Positions 6,801 through 12,864 of a stretch of 12,883 bases of DNA are shown piece after piece (within the stretch, counting starts at the first letter, position 1; each line of letters starts with the position of its first letter). Made by a program: the position numbers and the translations under genes. Below the pieces are notes generated by a model that made no database searches, was not told where the DNA came from, and saw only the letters and a list, made by a program, of their open reading frames with translations. The DNA comes from Ruminococcaceae bacterium UBA6845 (GTDB lineage: Bacteria > Bacillota > Clostridia > Oscillospirales > Acutalibacteraceae). The stretch lies in NCBI GenBank assembly GCA_002449395.1, contig DKDP01000044.1, forward strand, positions 20,835-33,717, read 5' to 3'.

Positions 6801-8789
6801 GAAAGCAACACCGACAAGATTTGATCCGCTGATCTTGCTTGAAACATAGCAGTTTTTGACCGTGCCGTTGTTGTTATATCCGACAAGTCCGCCGACGGTA
6901 ACATTGCCGATCACCTGAGGCGCTGTGTTATAGCTGTTTGTCACCGTGCCGCTCGCACTGTAACCGACAACACCGCCTGTAAATCTCGCAAGAGGAGCAT
7001 TGATTGTCGCATAGTTAAAGCACTTGTTTACCGTTGCCTTATTGCTGAATCCGACAACGCCGCCGACATTTGAAAGAAATGCCTTGTCGTCGGAATAGTT
7101 GGTTCCGACAATGCTTCCGAGCATACAGCTCGTCGAGACGCTTGCCGCCGAACCGCCGAGGTTGCCGACAATTCCGCCGACCGCCTTGTCGCCGCTGACT
7201 TCACTGTCGCAGCTGCTGTTGATAACGGATCCGCTCTTGACATAGCCCGCTATACCGCCGACATTTTCAATTCCCGAAATCTTACCGTCAAGAACAACCG
7301 TATTTGTGACCGTACCGGTGTTGATGTATCCGAAGAGACCGACGTTAACTCCGTTATCGCCCGATGCCGATGTCGTATAAAGTCCGGCAATATTATATCC
7401 GCCGCCGTTAAAGGTTCCGTTATAGCCGTGATCCTCGTCGATTCCGATCGGGGTCCATTCGATTATTCCGAAGCTGTCGTCGTTGACGTTGATGTTCATC
7501 AGAAGATCGTCCGTAACAGTTGCATTTGCATTCGGATTAGCCTCAATTCCGTTAAGCGAGCCGTTTACGAGAGCCGCAAACCACGCAAGCTCCGACGGCT
7601 TTGAGATAAGATATGTACCGCTTGACGTCTGCTGAGGAACCGAACGGTCGCCTGCCCAGACATCGAGCGAAAGCATCCACGCAAGCACGGGATAGCCGTT
7701 GTTTATGTCCGTATAATCGAAGCAGAAGTAAACCTTTTTGCCGTTAAGCTCCTTGACAAACGAGGTTGTCTGCATATCCGCAAGGGTTCTGCCGACGCCT
7801 GTAACGCCGTCAACGCCCGATGTCTCATAGCTGTAAAAAATACTTTCAAATTCACTTCCGTATACCGATCCGACCGCACCGCCGACATCGCTTCCGCCGC
7901 TTTTAATCGGAGCGATCGAGTATGCGTCGCATATTGTCGAGAAAAGTGCATAGCCGACAAGACCGCCGACTGCGTCGTCCGCCGTAACCGAGCCGAGGAA
8001 GAAACAGCCCTCAAGGAACGCCGCAGATGAGGTTCCGATAATTCCGCCTGCGTTCATCTTGCCGGTCACAGCCATATCGCTGTAATCCTTTACGATAACC
8101 GAGCTACCGTTTGCATATCCCGTTACGCCGCCGACACGCTGATTACCGCTGACCGAGCCCGTCGAATGGCACTGGTTGACAACCGTGTAGTAATATGACC
8201 ATCCGACGATTCCGCCGACACTGTTGCCTGTTCCGACAACCGTACCCGAGAATGAGCAGTCGGAAATTCCGAGGTTCTCGGCATAGCCGACGATTCCGCC
8301 GACGCTGTATCCGCCCTTTACGGTTGCATTTTTAATATTGAGATTTTTGATGCTTGTAACAGAGTGCTGAAGAACAAATTCTGAATTGATAGTCTCGGGC
8401 TCGTCCGCAGGAGCCTCATACGGAATGGCAACACTGCCGAAAAAGCCTACGCAATCGGCTGTCGAGTCAATATATACTCCGCTTACCGTATGGCCGTCGC
8501 CGTCGAATGTGCCCTTGAACGGAGTCGCCTCCGAACCGATCGGGGTCCATTTATTCTCGGTTGAGCCGTCGGCATTGAGCTGAATGTCAGCCGTGAGCTT
8601 GCCCTTGATAGACTGAGTTCCGTTATTTACCGCATCGGCAAACCAGCGAAGCTCGTCCGCCGTACCGATCTGATACACTCCGCCCACGAGCGTCGGCACC
8701 GTTCCCACCGCCAAAGCGGTAAGCCCCGGGAATACCGAAGCCGTGATAATCAACAGCGTGACAACCACGGAAATAATCCTTTTCTTCAT
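3900..8789 (-). CDS. Secreted GLUG/beta-helix protein with C-terminal type I dockerin
   Basis: Exported 1629-residue modular protein. Residues 1-28 form a signal peptide (KKR, hydrophobic core, likely cleavage after TALA). Two similar GLUG modules follow, each opening with Y-I-x(4)-EL-x-WFA-x(2)-VN (37-55 and 391-410) and then WTPIG. GLUG cores (VGGIVGY-like) lie near 163, 191, 219, 247, 274 and 302, about 28 residues apart, and again near 510, 537, 575, 604, 632 and 659. Two beta-helix modules start at VARVQIDGR (about 757) and VARVSKAG (about 1147). The first carries PMP-like GGAI and FxxN repeats (about 900-1050). Residues about 1562-1623 are a dockerin with two calcium loops (DVNGDGRIDGTD and DVNFDNTVTSVD). 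I see no enzyme active site, cell-wall sorting signal or membrane anchor. It would attach through a cohesin, as an adhesin, scaffold or carbohydrate-binding element; that role is inference. Confidence 0.9.
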   Translation of the reverse strand: MKKRIISVVVTLLIITASVFPGLTALAVGTVPTLVGGVYQIGTADELRWFADAVNNGTQSIKGKLTADIQLNADGSTENKWTPIGSEATPFKGTFDGDGHTVSGVYIDSTADCVGFFGSVAIPYEAPADEPETINSEFVLQHSVTSIKNLNIKNATVKGGYSVGGIVGYAENLGISDCSFSGTVVGTGNSVGGIVGWSYYYTVVNQCHSTGSVSGNQRVGGVTGYANGSSVIVKDYSDMAVTGKMNAGGIIGTSSAAFLEGCFFLGSVTADDAVGGLVGYALFSTICDAYSIAPIKSGGSDVGGAVGSVYGSEFESIFYSYETSGVDGVTGVGRTLADMQTTSFVKELNGKKVYFCFDYTDINNGYPVLAWMLSLDVWAGDRSVPQQTSSGTYLISKPSELAWFAALVNGSLNGIEANPNANATVTDDLLMNINVNDDSFGIIEWTPIGIDEDHGYNGTFNGGGYNIAGLYTTSASGDNGVNVGLFGYINTGTVTNTVVLDGKISGIENVGGIAGYVKSGSVINSSCDSEVSGDKAVGGIVGNLGGSAASVSTSCMLGSIVGTNYSDDKAFLSNVGGVVGFSNKATVNKCFNYATINAPLARFTGGVVGYSASGTVTNSYNTAPQVIGNVTVGGLVGYNNNGTVKNCYVSSKISGSNLVGVAFGNTVGANVSNCFFDGTYKNNMLTTGATERTPAQMTGSASVSNLGFSSSDWRSTADDTYFYYFPQLTSMYNMSSVKSIKNGSLISVKRVQDKYVARVQIDGRTDTYYETLPAAIDYAAQTESTVLPTIYVIRDTTVDSTINITTELGIFSEDGATLTRSESLTGPMFNVTGKLTLGSKTYGDDSSADFFINGNKVAATDSAIKVAKDAVLTVEPGVEFYDFTTAEQTAATVMGAVISNQGTVEIVGGAFNSNIGKSVGGVIYNLEGTVNIGGGTFKSNEATQGSVLYNNGGQAVITGGVFSGNIAKLKGGAIASYGVYASTVIGGKAELTANQSTYGGAVCAMNYSTVEINGGTFSENRAYSSGGAIQIESGAEVRISGGNIVDNKSDKSLGAAIYNGSTLALSAAAQIDSSNDVYLVSGKTVDVTDKLTCSGYVATITPQTYAEKTKVLGGSAMSTNYMKFGISNSNWYTLANGTITSMETTTVARVSKAGAFSVEFTDLKDAFASVSAGETAIITLVANASITSTVTVNGDVTLLCDDTSYKAIRTGSFYGVMFDITKGSVLRIGTSVADNVQQSQTDYAAGSDSSGLMIIDGGKELTGVVGAAAINVQSGGSLYMHEKSVVQNCKNTTTGAVTVSGNMYMYGGTIRNNDCNYGGVYVRASGKLFTYGGVIAGNTSATKGDSVYALGRVTRVLQTYNYMYVEKLYDEDGNVIGSADPVEAGSSKTDIMIKNGEAVYLATNIIYIDTASSDIFITSTSQVPDTTGFTRSVMTLDCAKYTVGNVVVSGSDVINHYMYFDTYVDGYNILYTGKLGISKLVAKSTSGLTIDRSKALISGFDFTNLTVSKVVQLFENNVVYLRVYDAKNTMLRNTSSVTTGCTVRLIDASGNVMDSLTVVIHGDVNGDGRIDGTDSVITRAIAGGMLTSDNVTAAQIAAADVNFDNTVTSVDAEHIDLAGVELQTISQRI

Positions 8790-8797
8790 AATCAACA

Positions 8798-8802
8798 CTC
8801 CT
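8798..8802 (-). promoter_or_regulatory. Shine-Dalgarno site deciding the dockerin-gene start
   Basis: AGGAG on the minus strand lies 8 bases before the ATG at 8789. That ATG gives MKKRIISVVV, a classic signal-peptide start. The upstream in-frame ATG at 8819 would add 10 residues before the basic region and would place this site inside the coding sequence, so the shorter protein is preferred. Confidence 0.85.
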
Positions 8803-8838
8803 AAATATACAAAATGCAATTATTGACTATACCAATAC

Positions 8839-8874
8839 ATATAATATTATAAATTATTTCACGTCAAAGTGCAA
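8839..8874 (-). promoter_or_regulatory. Promoter region of the dockerin gene (two overlapping candidates)
   Basis: Candidate 1 has a perfect -10 TATAAT (8851-8846) with TTGCAC (8874-8869) 17 bases upstream. Candidate 2 has a good -35 TTGACG (8867-8862) with TTATAT (8844-8839) 17 bases downstream. Each has one strong and one weak box, so which is used cannot be settled by eye. Either gives a leader of roughly 45-55 bases. Confidence 0.55.
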
Positions 8875-8881
8875 GGCACTT
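8867..8881. promoter_or_regulatory. Possible operator over the dockerin-gene -35 region
   Basis: AAGTGC-AAG-GCACTT is a perfect 6-bp inverted repeat with a 3-base spacer. It covers the TTGCAC box and touches the TTGACG box. Its position would let a bound protein block RNA polymerase. No candidate regulator is in the window. Confidence 0.35.
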
Positions 8882-8920
8882 GTGTTGGTGTTAATAAACA
8901 ATATTGCACCCGCTTTTTTG

Positions 8921-8938
8921 TTGAAAATGCACTTTCAA
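8921..8938. repeat. Imperfect 18-base palindrome upstream of the dockerin gene
   Basis: TTGAAA and TTTCAA flank a near-symmetric ATGCAC centre. It lies about 50 bases upstream of the predicted -35 boxes and shares GCACTT with the inverted repeat at 8867-8881. It may be a second binding site of the same kind. No U-tract follows it on either strand, so it is not a terminator. Confidence 0.3.
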
Positions 8939-8994
8939 AATATCGGTACAAAGCCGGCAGGCGGAATTGACACTATCAAAGCCGAGATAAACAT

Positions 8995-9023
8995 AAAAAG
9001 ACCGCCCTCGTGTGAGAACGGTC
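8995..9023 (-). terminator. Intrinsic terminator after ftsZ
   Basis: In the minus-strand RNA a 10-bp stem (9023-9014 with 9009-9000, two G-U pairs) closes a 4-base loop ACAC and is followed at once by UUUUU (8999-8995). It lies 16 bases after the ftsZ stop codon and ends the division cluster. Confidence 0.85.
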
Positions 9024-9039
9024 AGATTATTATTTTAAA

Positions 9040-10206
9040 TTAGTTGTTGTCGCCCTTTTTCTTGATGATGTCGTTAAGGATTACATAGAAGTCCTCATCA
9101 TCGACACCGTTCTTTGCCTGCGGCTTTGAGCTGTTGACAACGGGAGGCTCGATCGGAGCATTTGCCGATGCGGCTGCTGTTGAGCGGATCGGTGCGCCTG
9201 CGTTTGATGTTGCCTTAAAGGTCGGGATTGAGCCGAAATCCTCTGACGGCTTTGCATCAAAGCCTGTTGCGATAACAGTAATGATGATCTCGTCCTCGAG
9301 CTTGGAATCGAATGCAACACCCCATGTGATGTTTGCGTCCGGATGTGCCTTCTCGGTGATGGACTCGCAAGCGTTCTCAATCTCCTCAAGACCGATATCC
9401 GGCGAAGAGGTGATGCTGATGATAACGCCCTTTGCACCTGCGATAGATGTCTCGAGAAGCGGGCTTGATGTAGCCATATCCGCTGCCTGAAGGCTCTTGT
9501 CCTTGCCCTTTGCTGTGCCGACGCCCATATGAGCATAGCCTGCGTCTCTCATTACGCTGCAAACATCGGCGAAGTCAAGGTTAACAAAACCGGGAACCTT
9601 GATGAGCTCGGAGATGCTCTTAACACCCTGTGAAAGAACCTCATCCGCTACGAGGAATGCCTCGGAGAGAGTCTTGCAGCGGTCGCTGAGGAGCTTAAGT
9701 CTGTCATTCGGGATAACGATGAGGCTGTCAACGTTCTCGGAAAGACGTGCGATACCCTGCTCTGCGAGTGTGCTTCTCTTCTTACCCTCAAACTTGAAGG
9801 GCTTTGTAACAACACCGACTGTGAGAACGCCCATTTCCTTAGCGATCTCAGCGATTACGGGAGCCGCACCTGTACCTGTGCCGCCGCCCATACCTGCGGT
9901 GATAAATACCATATCTGTTCCCTTGAGGATTGAAGAGATCTCTTCTCTGCTCTCCTCAGCCGCCTTTTCGCCGACCTCGGGACGTCCGCCGGCGCCCTGT
10001 CCCCTTGTGGACTTCTCGCCGATCTGGATTCTGTGAGTTGCCTGTGAATTAACAAGAACCTGCTTGTCCGTGTTTACTACGATAAACTCAGCACCCTGCA
10101 TACCCTGAGCGATCATTGTGTTGACTGCGTTTCCGCCGCCGCCGCCGACGCCTATAACCTTGATCTGAACGGTGCTCTCGAAATCGTTATCAATTTCAAA
10201 TGCCAT
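9040..10206 (-). CDS. ftsZ: Cell division protein FtsZ
   Basis: Tubulin-like GTPase that polymerises at mid-cell into the Z ring and recruits the divisome. The 388 residues show the nucleotide-binding start IKVIGVGGGGGNAVN (15-29), NTDKQ (45-49), the tubulin signature GMGGGTGTGAAP (105-116), IPNDRL (165-170), and the T7 synergy loop NLDFADV (209-215) with the catalytic-type aspartates D211 and D214. The globular domain ends near GFDAKP (315-320). The tail is unusual: an IPTF motif resembling the core of the usual C-terminal peptide comes very early (about 327-330). The true C-terminus is DDEDFYVILNDIIKKK, without the normal PxFLRR pattern. GGAGGT (10215-10220) is 8 bases before the ATG. The gene is third after murA and ftsQ and is followed by a terminator rather than by sporulation genes as in Bacillus. 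Confidence 0.98.
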   Translation of the reverse strand: MAFEIDNDFESTVQIKVIGVGGGGGNAVNTMIAQGMQGAEFIVVNTDKQVLVNSQATHRIQIGEKSTRGQGAGGRPEVGEKAAEESREEISSILKGTDMVFITAGMGGGTGTGAAPVIAEIAKEMGVLTVGVVTKPFKFEGKKRSTLAEQGIARLSENVDSLIVIPNDRLKLLSDRCKTLSEAFLVADEVLSQGVKSISELIKVPGFVNLDFADVCSVMRDAGYAHMGVGTAKGKDKSLQAADMATSSPLLETSIAGAKGVIISITSSPDIGLEEIENACESITEKAHPDANITWGVAFDSKLEDEIIITVIATGFDAKPSEDFGSIPTFKATSNAGAPIRSTAAASANAPIEPPVVNSSKPQAKNGVDDEDFYVILNDIIKKKGDNN

Positions 10207-10262
10207 TTTTTATAACCTCCGTTTTATAAGTCATATTATACTCCGAGTTTTAAACAATAGTT

Positions 10263-10291
10263 ATGATATCATACTTTTTGATCAATTTCAA
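10263..10291 (-). promoter_or_regulatory. Promoter upstream of ftsZ
   Basis: On the minus strand TTGAAA (10291-10286) and TATCAT (10268-10263) are 17 bases apart in an AT-rich 127-base gap between ftsQ and ftsZ. Transcription would start near 10256. The -10 lies in the palindrome ATGATATCAT. A TATAAT also occurs at 10240-10235 but has no good -35 partner. No terminator follows ftsQ, so read-through from murA-ftsQ is also possible. Confidence 0.6.
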
Positions 10292-10333
10292 GATAAATAT
10301 CACGAAAAGAGATAATTTTTTTGATTTTTTTAA

Positions 10334-11311
10334 TTATTCATCCTCGGAAATATCGTCAATTGTCGTTTCCTCTTCCTCAGGCTCGGTTTCCTCCTCGGAT
10401 TGTGTGTCCTCGGGTTCTGTTTCCGACTCTGTTACCGCCGTCGTTTCGGGAACGGTTGTAACCTCCTTTTTCGGAGCGGCAGTCGTTTTCTCGAGCGTTT
10501 CAAGCGGCTCGACATAAACCTTTTTTGCTATTGAAAGATTGATTTCTCCGATCTGCTTCGGATCGGTTTCATCTTCCTGAGCAATGACCTTTTTCGCCTC
10601 TTTCAGCTTATAGGCAAGGTCGGCGCTGTCGCCCATATAAAGGCGGTATCTGTTCTGATATTCAAGATAAATATTCTTCGGATCGGAAATATCAATTCCC
10701 GTTATTCCCTTTATCCCCGCCTCGTCGATTGCACTGCGGATATCGTCGTAAAGTGCCTTTTCGGAGTCGTCGGCGAATCCTACGATCTCTCCCGGCTTTG
10801 CATTGAGGCTGTTTTTTACGGTCAGAAGAGTAAGTCCGCTGTTCTGCGGCTTTTTACCGAGAATTTCAAGAACCTTGCCGTCCGAATCCGCAATTGCATA
10901 GCCGTTTGCCGTCCTGAAAAGCATTGCCGCCGTATCATCCTTGACGGTAAATGTTACCTTACCGCCGAGAGTTTTTTTAATTTCAAGGGTGCGGACGTAA
11001 GGGAGCTTCTGCTGTACTCTTTCACGGACTCTGTTCCAATCCGCCAGCACCATATTGTCGCCGACCTCGACGCCTGCCATATCAATTATCTGCTCGGCTT
11101 TGTAATGCTTTCCCGCCGCCGCAACCTTTATCTCGGTTATATTGAAAAGCACCGTTACGGACAGAACGGCAAACACTGCCGCAGCGGCAATAACCGCAAT
11201 AATCCCCGTGAGAATCCTGCGGTTGCGCTTTACCTTTTTCAGTTTTCTTTCATAGCGTTCTCTGGTCTCGGGGCTCATCTCCGCGACCTGTCTTGCCGTC
11301 AGCTTTTTCAT
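10334..11311 (-). CDS. ftsQ: Cell division protein FtsQ/DivIB
   Basis: Bitopic membrane protein of the divisome, normally partnered with FtsL and FtsB/DivIC at the septum. The 325 residues comprise a basic cytoplasmic N-terminus (1-32, with KLKKVKRNRR), one membrane helix (about 33-56), a POTRA-like domain starting FNITEIKVAAAGKHYKAEQI (about 56-126), and the FtsQ/DivIB beta domain to about 270. A low-complexity tail (about 272-325) follows, rich in Thr, Glu and Pro and strongly acidic. Sequence identity with this family is weak, so the call rests on topology, the POTRA region and the murA-ftsQ-ftsZ order. The start at 11311 lies 3 bases after the murA stop, with AAGGA inside the end of murA about 11 bases upstream, so translation is probably coupled. 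DivIB is the usual name in Gram-positives. Confidence 0.88.
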   Translation of the reverse strand: MKKLTARQVAEMSPETRERYERKLKKVKRNRRILTGIIAVIAAAAVFAVLSVTVLFNITEIKVAAAGKHYKAEQIIDMAGVEVGDNMVLADWNRVRERVQQKLPYVRTLEIKKTLGGKVTFTVKDDTAAMLFRTANGYAIADSDGKVLEILGKKPQNSGLTLLTVKNSLNAKPGEIVGFADDSEKALYDDIRSAIDEAGIKGITGIDISDPKNIYLEYQNRYRLYMGDSADLAYKLKEAKKVIAQEDETDPKQIGEINLSIAKKVYVEPLETLEKTTAAPKKEVTTVPETTAVTESETEPEDTQSEEETEPEEEETTIDDISEDE

Positions 11312-11314
11312 TTT

Positions 11315-12568
11315 TCAGTCAATCCTTTTTATTCTTGCTCCGATATAATTAAGACTTTTTTCAAGGGACTCATATCCCCTGTCAATAAAATGTATGTTTT
11401 CAACCGTTGTCGTTCCCTCGGCGCAGAGACCTGCAACCGTAAGCGCCGCACCCGCTCTGAGGTCGTGTGCGCAGACTGTTGCGCCCTGCAATCTTCGGAT
11501 TCCGTTGACAACGGCTATTTTATCGTGAACGCTTACGGCGGCTCCCATACGGTTCAGCTCGCCCGCAAGCCGAAAACGGTTTTCAAAGATGTTTTCGCAG
11601 ATAACGGTTGTTCCGTCCGCAACGCTCGCCATAGTCATAATCAGCGACTGACAATCCGTCGGAAAACCGGGATAAGGCATTGTCCTCACCGTACCCATCG
11701 GTTTCAGCCGTCCCTGTGATATGATTCTCAGCCTGTTCTGCGATGATGTGATTTTGCATCCGCTCATTTCAAAGCACTGCATAACCGACGCAAGGTGCGA
11801 CGGCACAATGTCGTCGAGCAAAATATCCGAGCCTGTCACCGCCGCCGCTGCCATATAAGTGCAGGCGGCAATCCTGTCGGGCATAACGGTATATTGGCTT
11901 GAGTGAAATCTCTCCACTCCCTCAATATAAACCGTGCTCTCCCCCGCTCCGCTTATTCTTGCACCGCAGGAATTGAGGAATCTTGCAAGATCAACCACTT
12001 CGGGCTCTCTTGCCGCATTTATTATAGTAGTAGTACCCGTACATCTAAGTGACGCAAGGATTATATTCTCCGTTGCGCCGACACTCGGGAATGAAAGCGT
12101 TATTTTTGCTCCCTTTGTTTTTGCGCATTTACAGCTTATATGTCCGTATTCCTCGGAAAGAACGACGCCGAGCTTCTCCATTGCAAAAAGATGAAGATCA
12201 ATCGGTCTCATTCCTATATCACAGCCGCCCGGAGCACACAAACGTGCCTCTCCCGTGCGTGAAATCAATGCGCCGAGGAAAATAATCGACGAGCGCATCT
12301 CCCTCATCAGATCATCGGGAATATCGGTAAGCGCCATTCGGCTTGAATCAACCGAAACGGAGCCGCCGCTCCTGTGCACCTCACAGCCGAGAGCCTTTAA
12401 AATACCGAGCGTTGAGTCAATATCGGTCAGCGACGGGCAGTTATGTATAACGCACGGTCTGCCGACCGCCACCGTTGCGGCAAGAATCGGGAGTGCGCTG
12501 TTCTTTGCGCCCTGAACACGCAGTCTGCCGCCAAGTTTTCTTCCGCCCTCAATAACAAAGCGTCCCAT
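11315..12568 (-). CDS. murA: UDP-N-acetylglucosamine 1-carboxyvinyltransferase MurA
   Basis: Cytoplasmic enzyme that transfers enolpyruvate from PEP to UDP-GlcNAc, the first committed step of peptidoglycan synthesis and the target of fosfomycin. The 417-residue product starts MGRFVIEGGRKLGGRLRVQGAKNSALPILAA, with K22 and N23 in the conserved AKN motif. PGGCDIGMRPIDLHL carries the PEP-binding cysteine C116 (codon 12223-12221) and R121; a Cys here predicts fosfomycin sensitivity. Near the C-terminal third are GFPTD (conserved aspartate) and DLRAGAALTVAGL. I chose the ATG at 12568 because it matches normal MurA N-termini and has AAAGGG 8 bases upstream. The in-frame TTG at 12595 has no ribosome site and would add nine unusual residues. 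The gene leads the cluster with ftsQ and ftsZ. Many Firmicutes have two paralogues (MurA and MurZ); I cannot say which this is. Confidence 0.96.
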   Translation of the reverse strand: MGRFVIEGGRKLGGRLRVQGAKNSALPILAATVAVGRPCVIHNCPSLTDIDSTLGILKALGCEVHRSGGSVSVDSSRMALTDIPDDLMREMRSSIIFLGALISRTGEARLCAPGGCDIGMRPIDLHLFAMEKLGVVLSEEYGHISCKCAKTKGAKITLSFPSVGATENIILASLRCTGTTTIINAAREPEVVDLARFLNSCGARISGAGESTVYIEGVERFHSSQYTVMPDRIAACTYMAAAAVTGSDILLDDIVPSHLASVMQCFEMSGCKITSSQNRLRIISQGRLKPMGTVRTMPYPGFPTDCQSLIMTMASVADGTTVICENIFENRFRLAGELNRMGAAVSVHDKIAVVNGIRRLQGATVCAHDLRAGAALTVAGLCAEGTTTVENIHFIDRGYESLEKSLNYIGARIKRID

Positions 12569-12577
12569 ATACCGCAC

Positions 12578-12627
12578 CCTTTCGGAAATTATCAATCTGT
12601 TCTCAGTTTATGATACTTTCCGAAAAG
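12578..12627 (-). promoter_or_regulatory. Large imperfect inverted repeat before murA
   Basis: Arms 12578-12593 and 12612-12627 match at 14 of 16 positions around an 18-base centre. As minus-strand RNA the stem would have 16 positions with one G-U pair and one A-G mismatch, and its distal arm overlaps the AAAGGG Shine-Dalgarno site (12582-12577). No U-tract follows, so it is not a plain terminator. As DNA, one arm fills the spacer of the predicted murA promoter and the other lies just after the start site, so it could equally be an operator. Confidence 0.6.
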
Positions 12628-12633
12628 TGTTAA
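12605..12633 (-). promoter_or_regulatory. Candidate murA promoter
   Basis: TTAACA (12633-12628) and TAAACT (12610-12605) are separated by 17 bases; these match consensus at 5 and 4 positions. The spacer coincides almost exactly with one arm of the inverted repeat. The call is tentative. Positions 12634-12714 further upstream show no gene and no better promoter that I could pick out. Confidence 0.4.
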
Positions 12634-12725
12634 TCGCAGGGCGGAGTGCGGCGAATTAATAGGTTCTTGCGGACTTGCGGCACGATGTAGAATTTGCGCT
12701 TTGTTTATCTTTATCCCCACCACCG

Positions 12726-12811
12726 CAAGCGGTCCCCCTCCCCTTGATCTCAAATCAAGGGGAGGCTTGGTTGGTTTCTACCAATTTTTCTTGCCTCCCT
12801 TGCAGGGGAGG
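12726..12811. repeat. Hairpin cluster in the right-hand intergenic repeat region
   Basis: Four stems follow one another. They are CCGC/GCGG; a perfect 12-bp stem (12737-12748 with 12754-12765, loop CTCAA); TTGGT/ACCAA (12771-12775 with 12780-12784) followed by five T; and CCTCCC/GGGAGG (12794-12799 with 12806-12811). The composition and the CTCCCCTT/AAGGGGAG elements resemble the left-edge repeats. The third stem plus T-run could act as a weak plus-strand terminator. No coding sequence is seen. Confidence 0.6.
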
Positions 12812-12840
12812 TGTTGAGCGGAGCGAAACGGAGGGGTTAA
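12790..12840 (-). repeat. Dispersed repeat, copy in minus orientation
   Basis: Read on the minus strand this is TTAACCCCTCCG (12840-12829), a variable part rich in GCTCCGCTC, then ACCTCCCCTGCAAGGGAGGCAAG ending the unit in two segments. The order (AACCCCTC, variable part, CTCCCCT, AGGG, GCAAG) parallels the left-edge copies. I take it as a diverged member of the same family in opposite orientation. Confidence 0.5.
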
Positions 12841-12864
12841 AGTAAATTTCATCAAACTTTTTGC

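Noticed and set aside
6700..8350. Recurrent CCGCCGAC-like DNA blocks considered as a CRISPR array or tandem repeat
   Set aside because: They encode the GLUG motif VGG in one long open frame, vary in sequence, and have no unique spacers of constant length.
8790..8819. Ten-residue N-terminal extension (MHFVYLGVLI) of the dockerin protein
   Set aside because: The AGGAG site fits the internal ATG at 8789, and the signal peptide starts naturally there.
10235..10240. Second TATAAT before ftsZ as its own promoter
   Set aside because: No acceptable -35 box occurs 16-18 bases upstream.
10263..10517. Plus-strand Ser/Val-rich frame
   Set aside because: The repeated SS, SG and VV residues are the reverse reading of the Glu/Thr-rich FtsQ tail.
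12569..12595. TTG start for murA adding nine residues
   Set aside because: No ribosome binding site precedes the TTG, while the ATG at 12568 has one and matches normal MurA N-termini. The extension also lies inside the inverted repeat.
12771..12789. Stem plus T-run as the terminator of an upstream plus-strand gene
   Set aside because: The stem is only 5 bp and no plus-strand gene leads into it; it is listed only as part of the repeat region.
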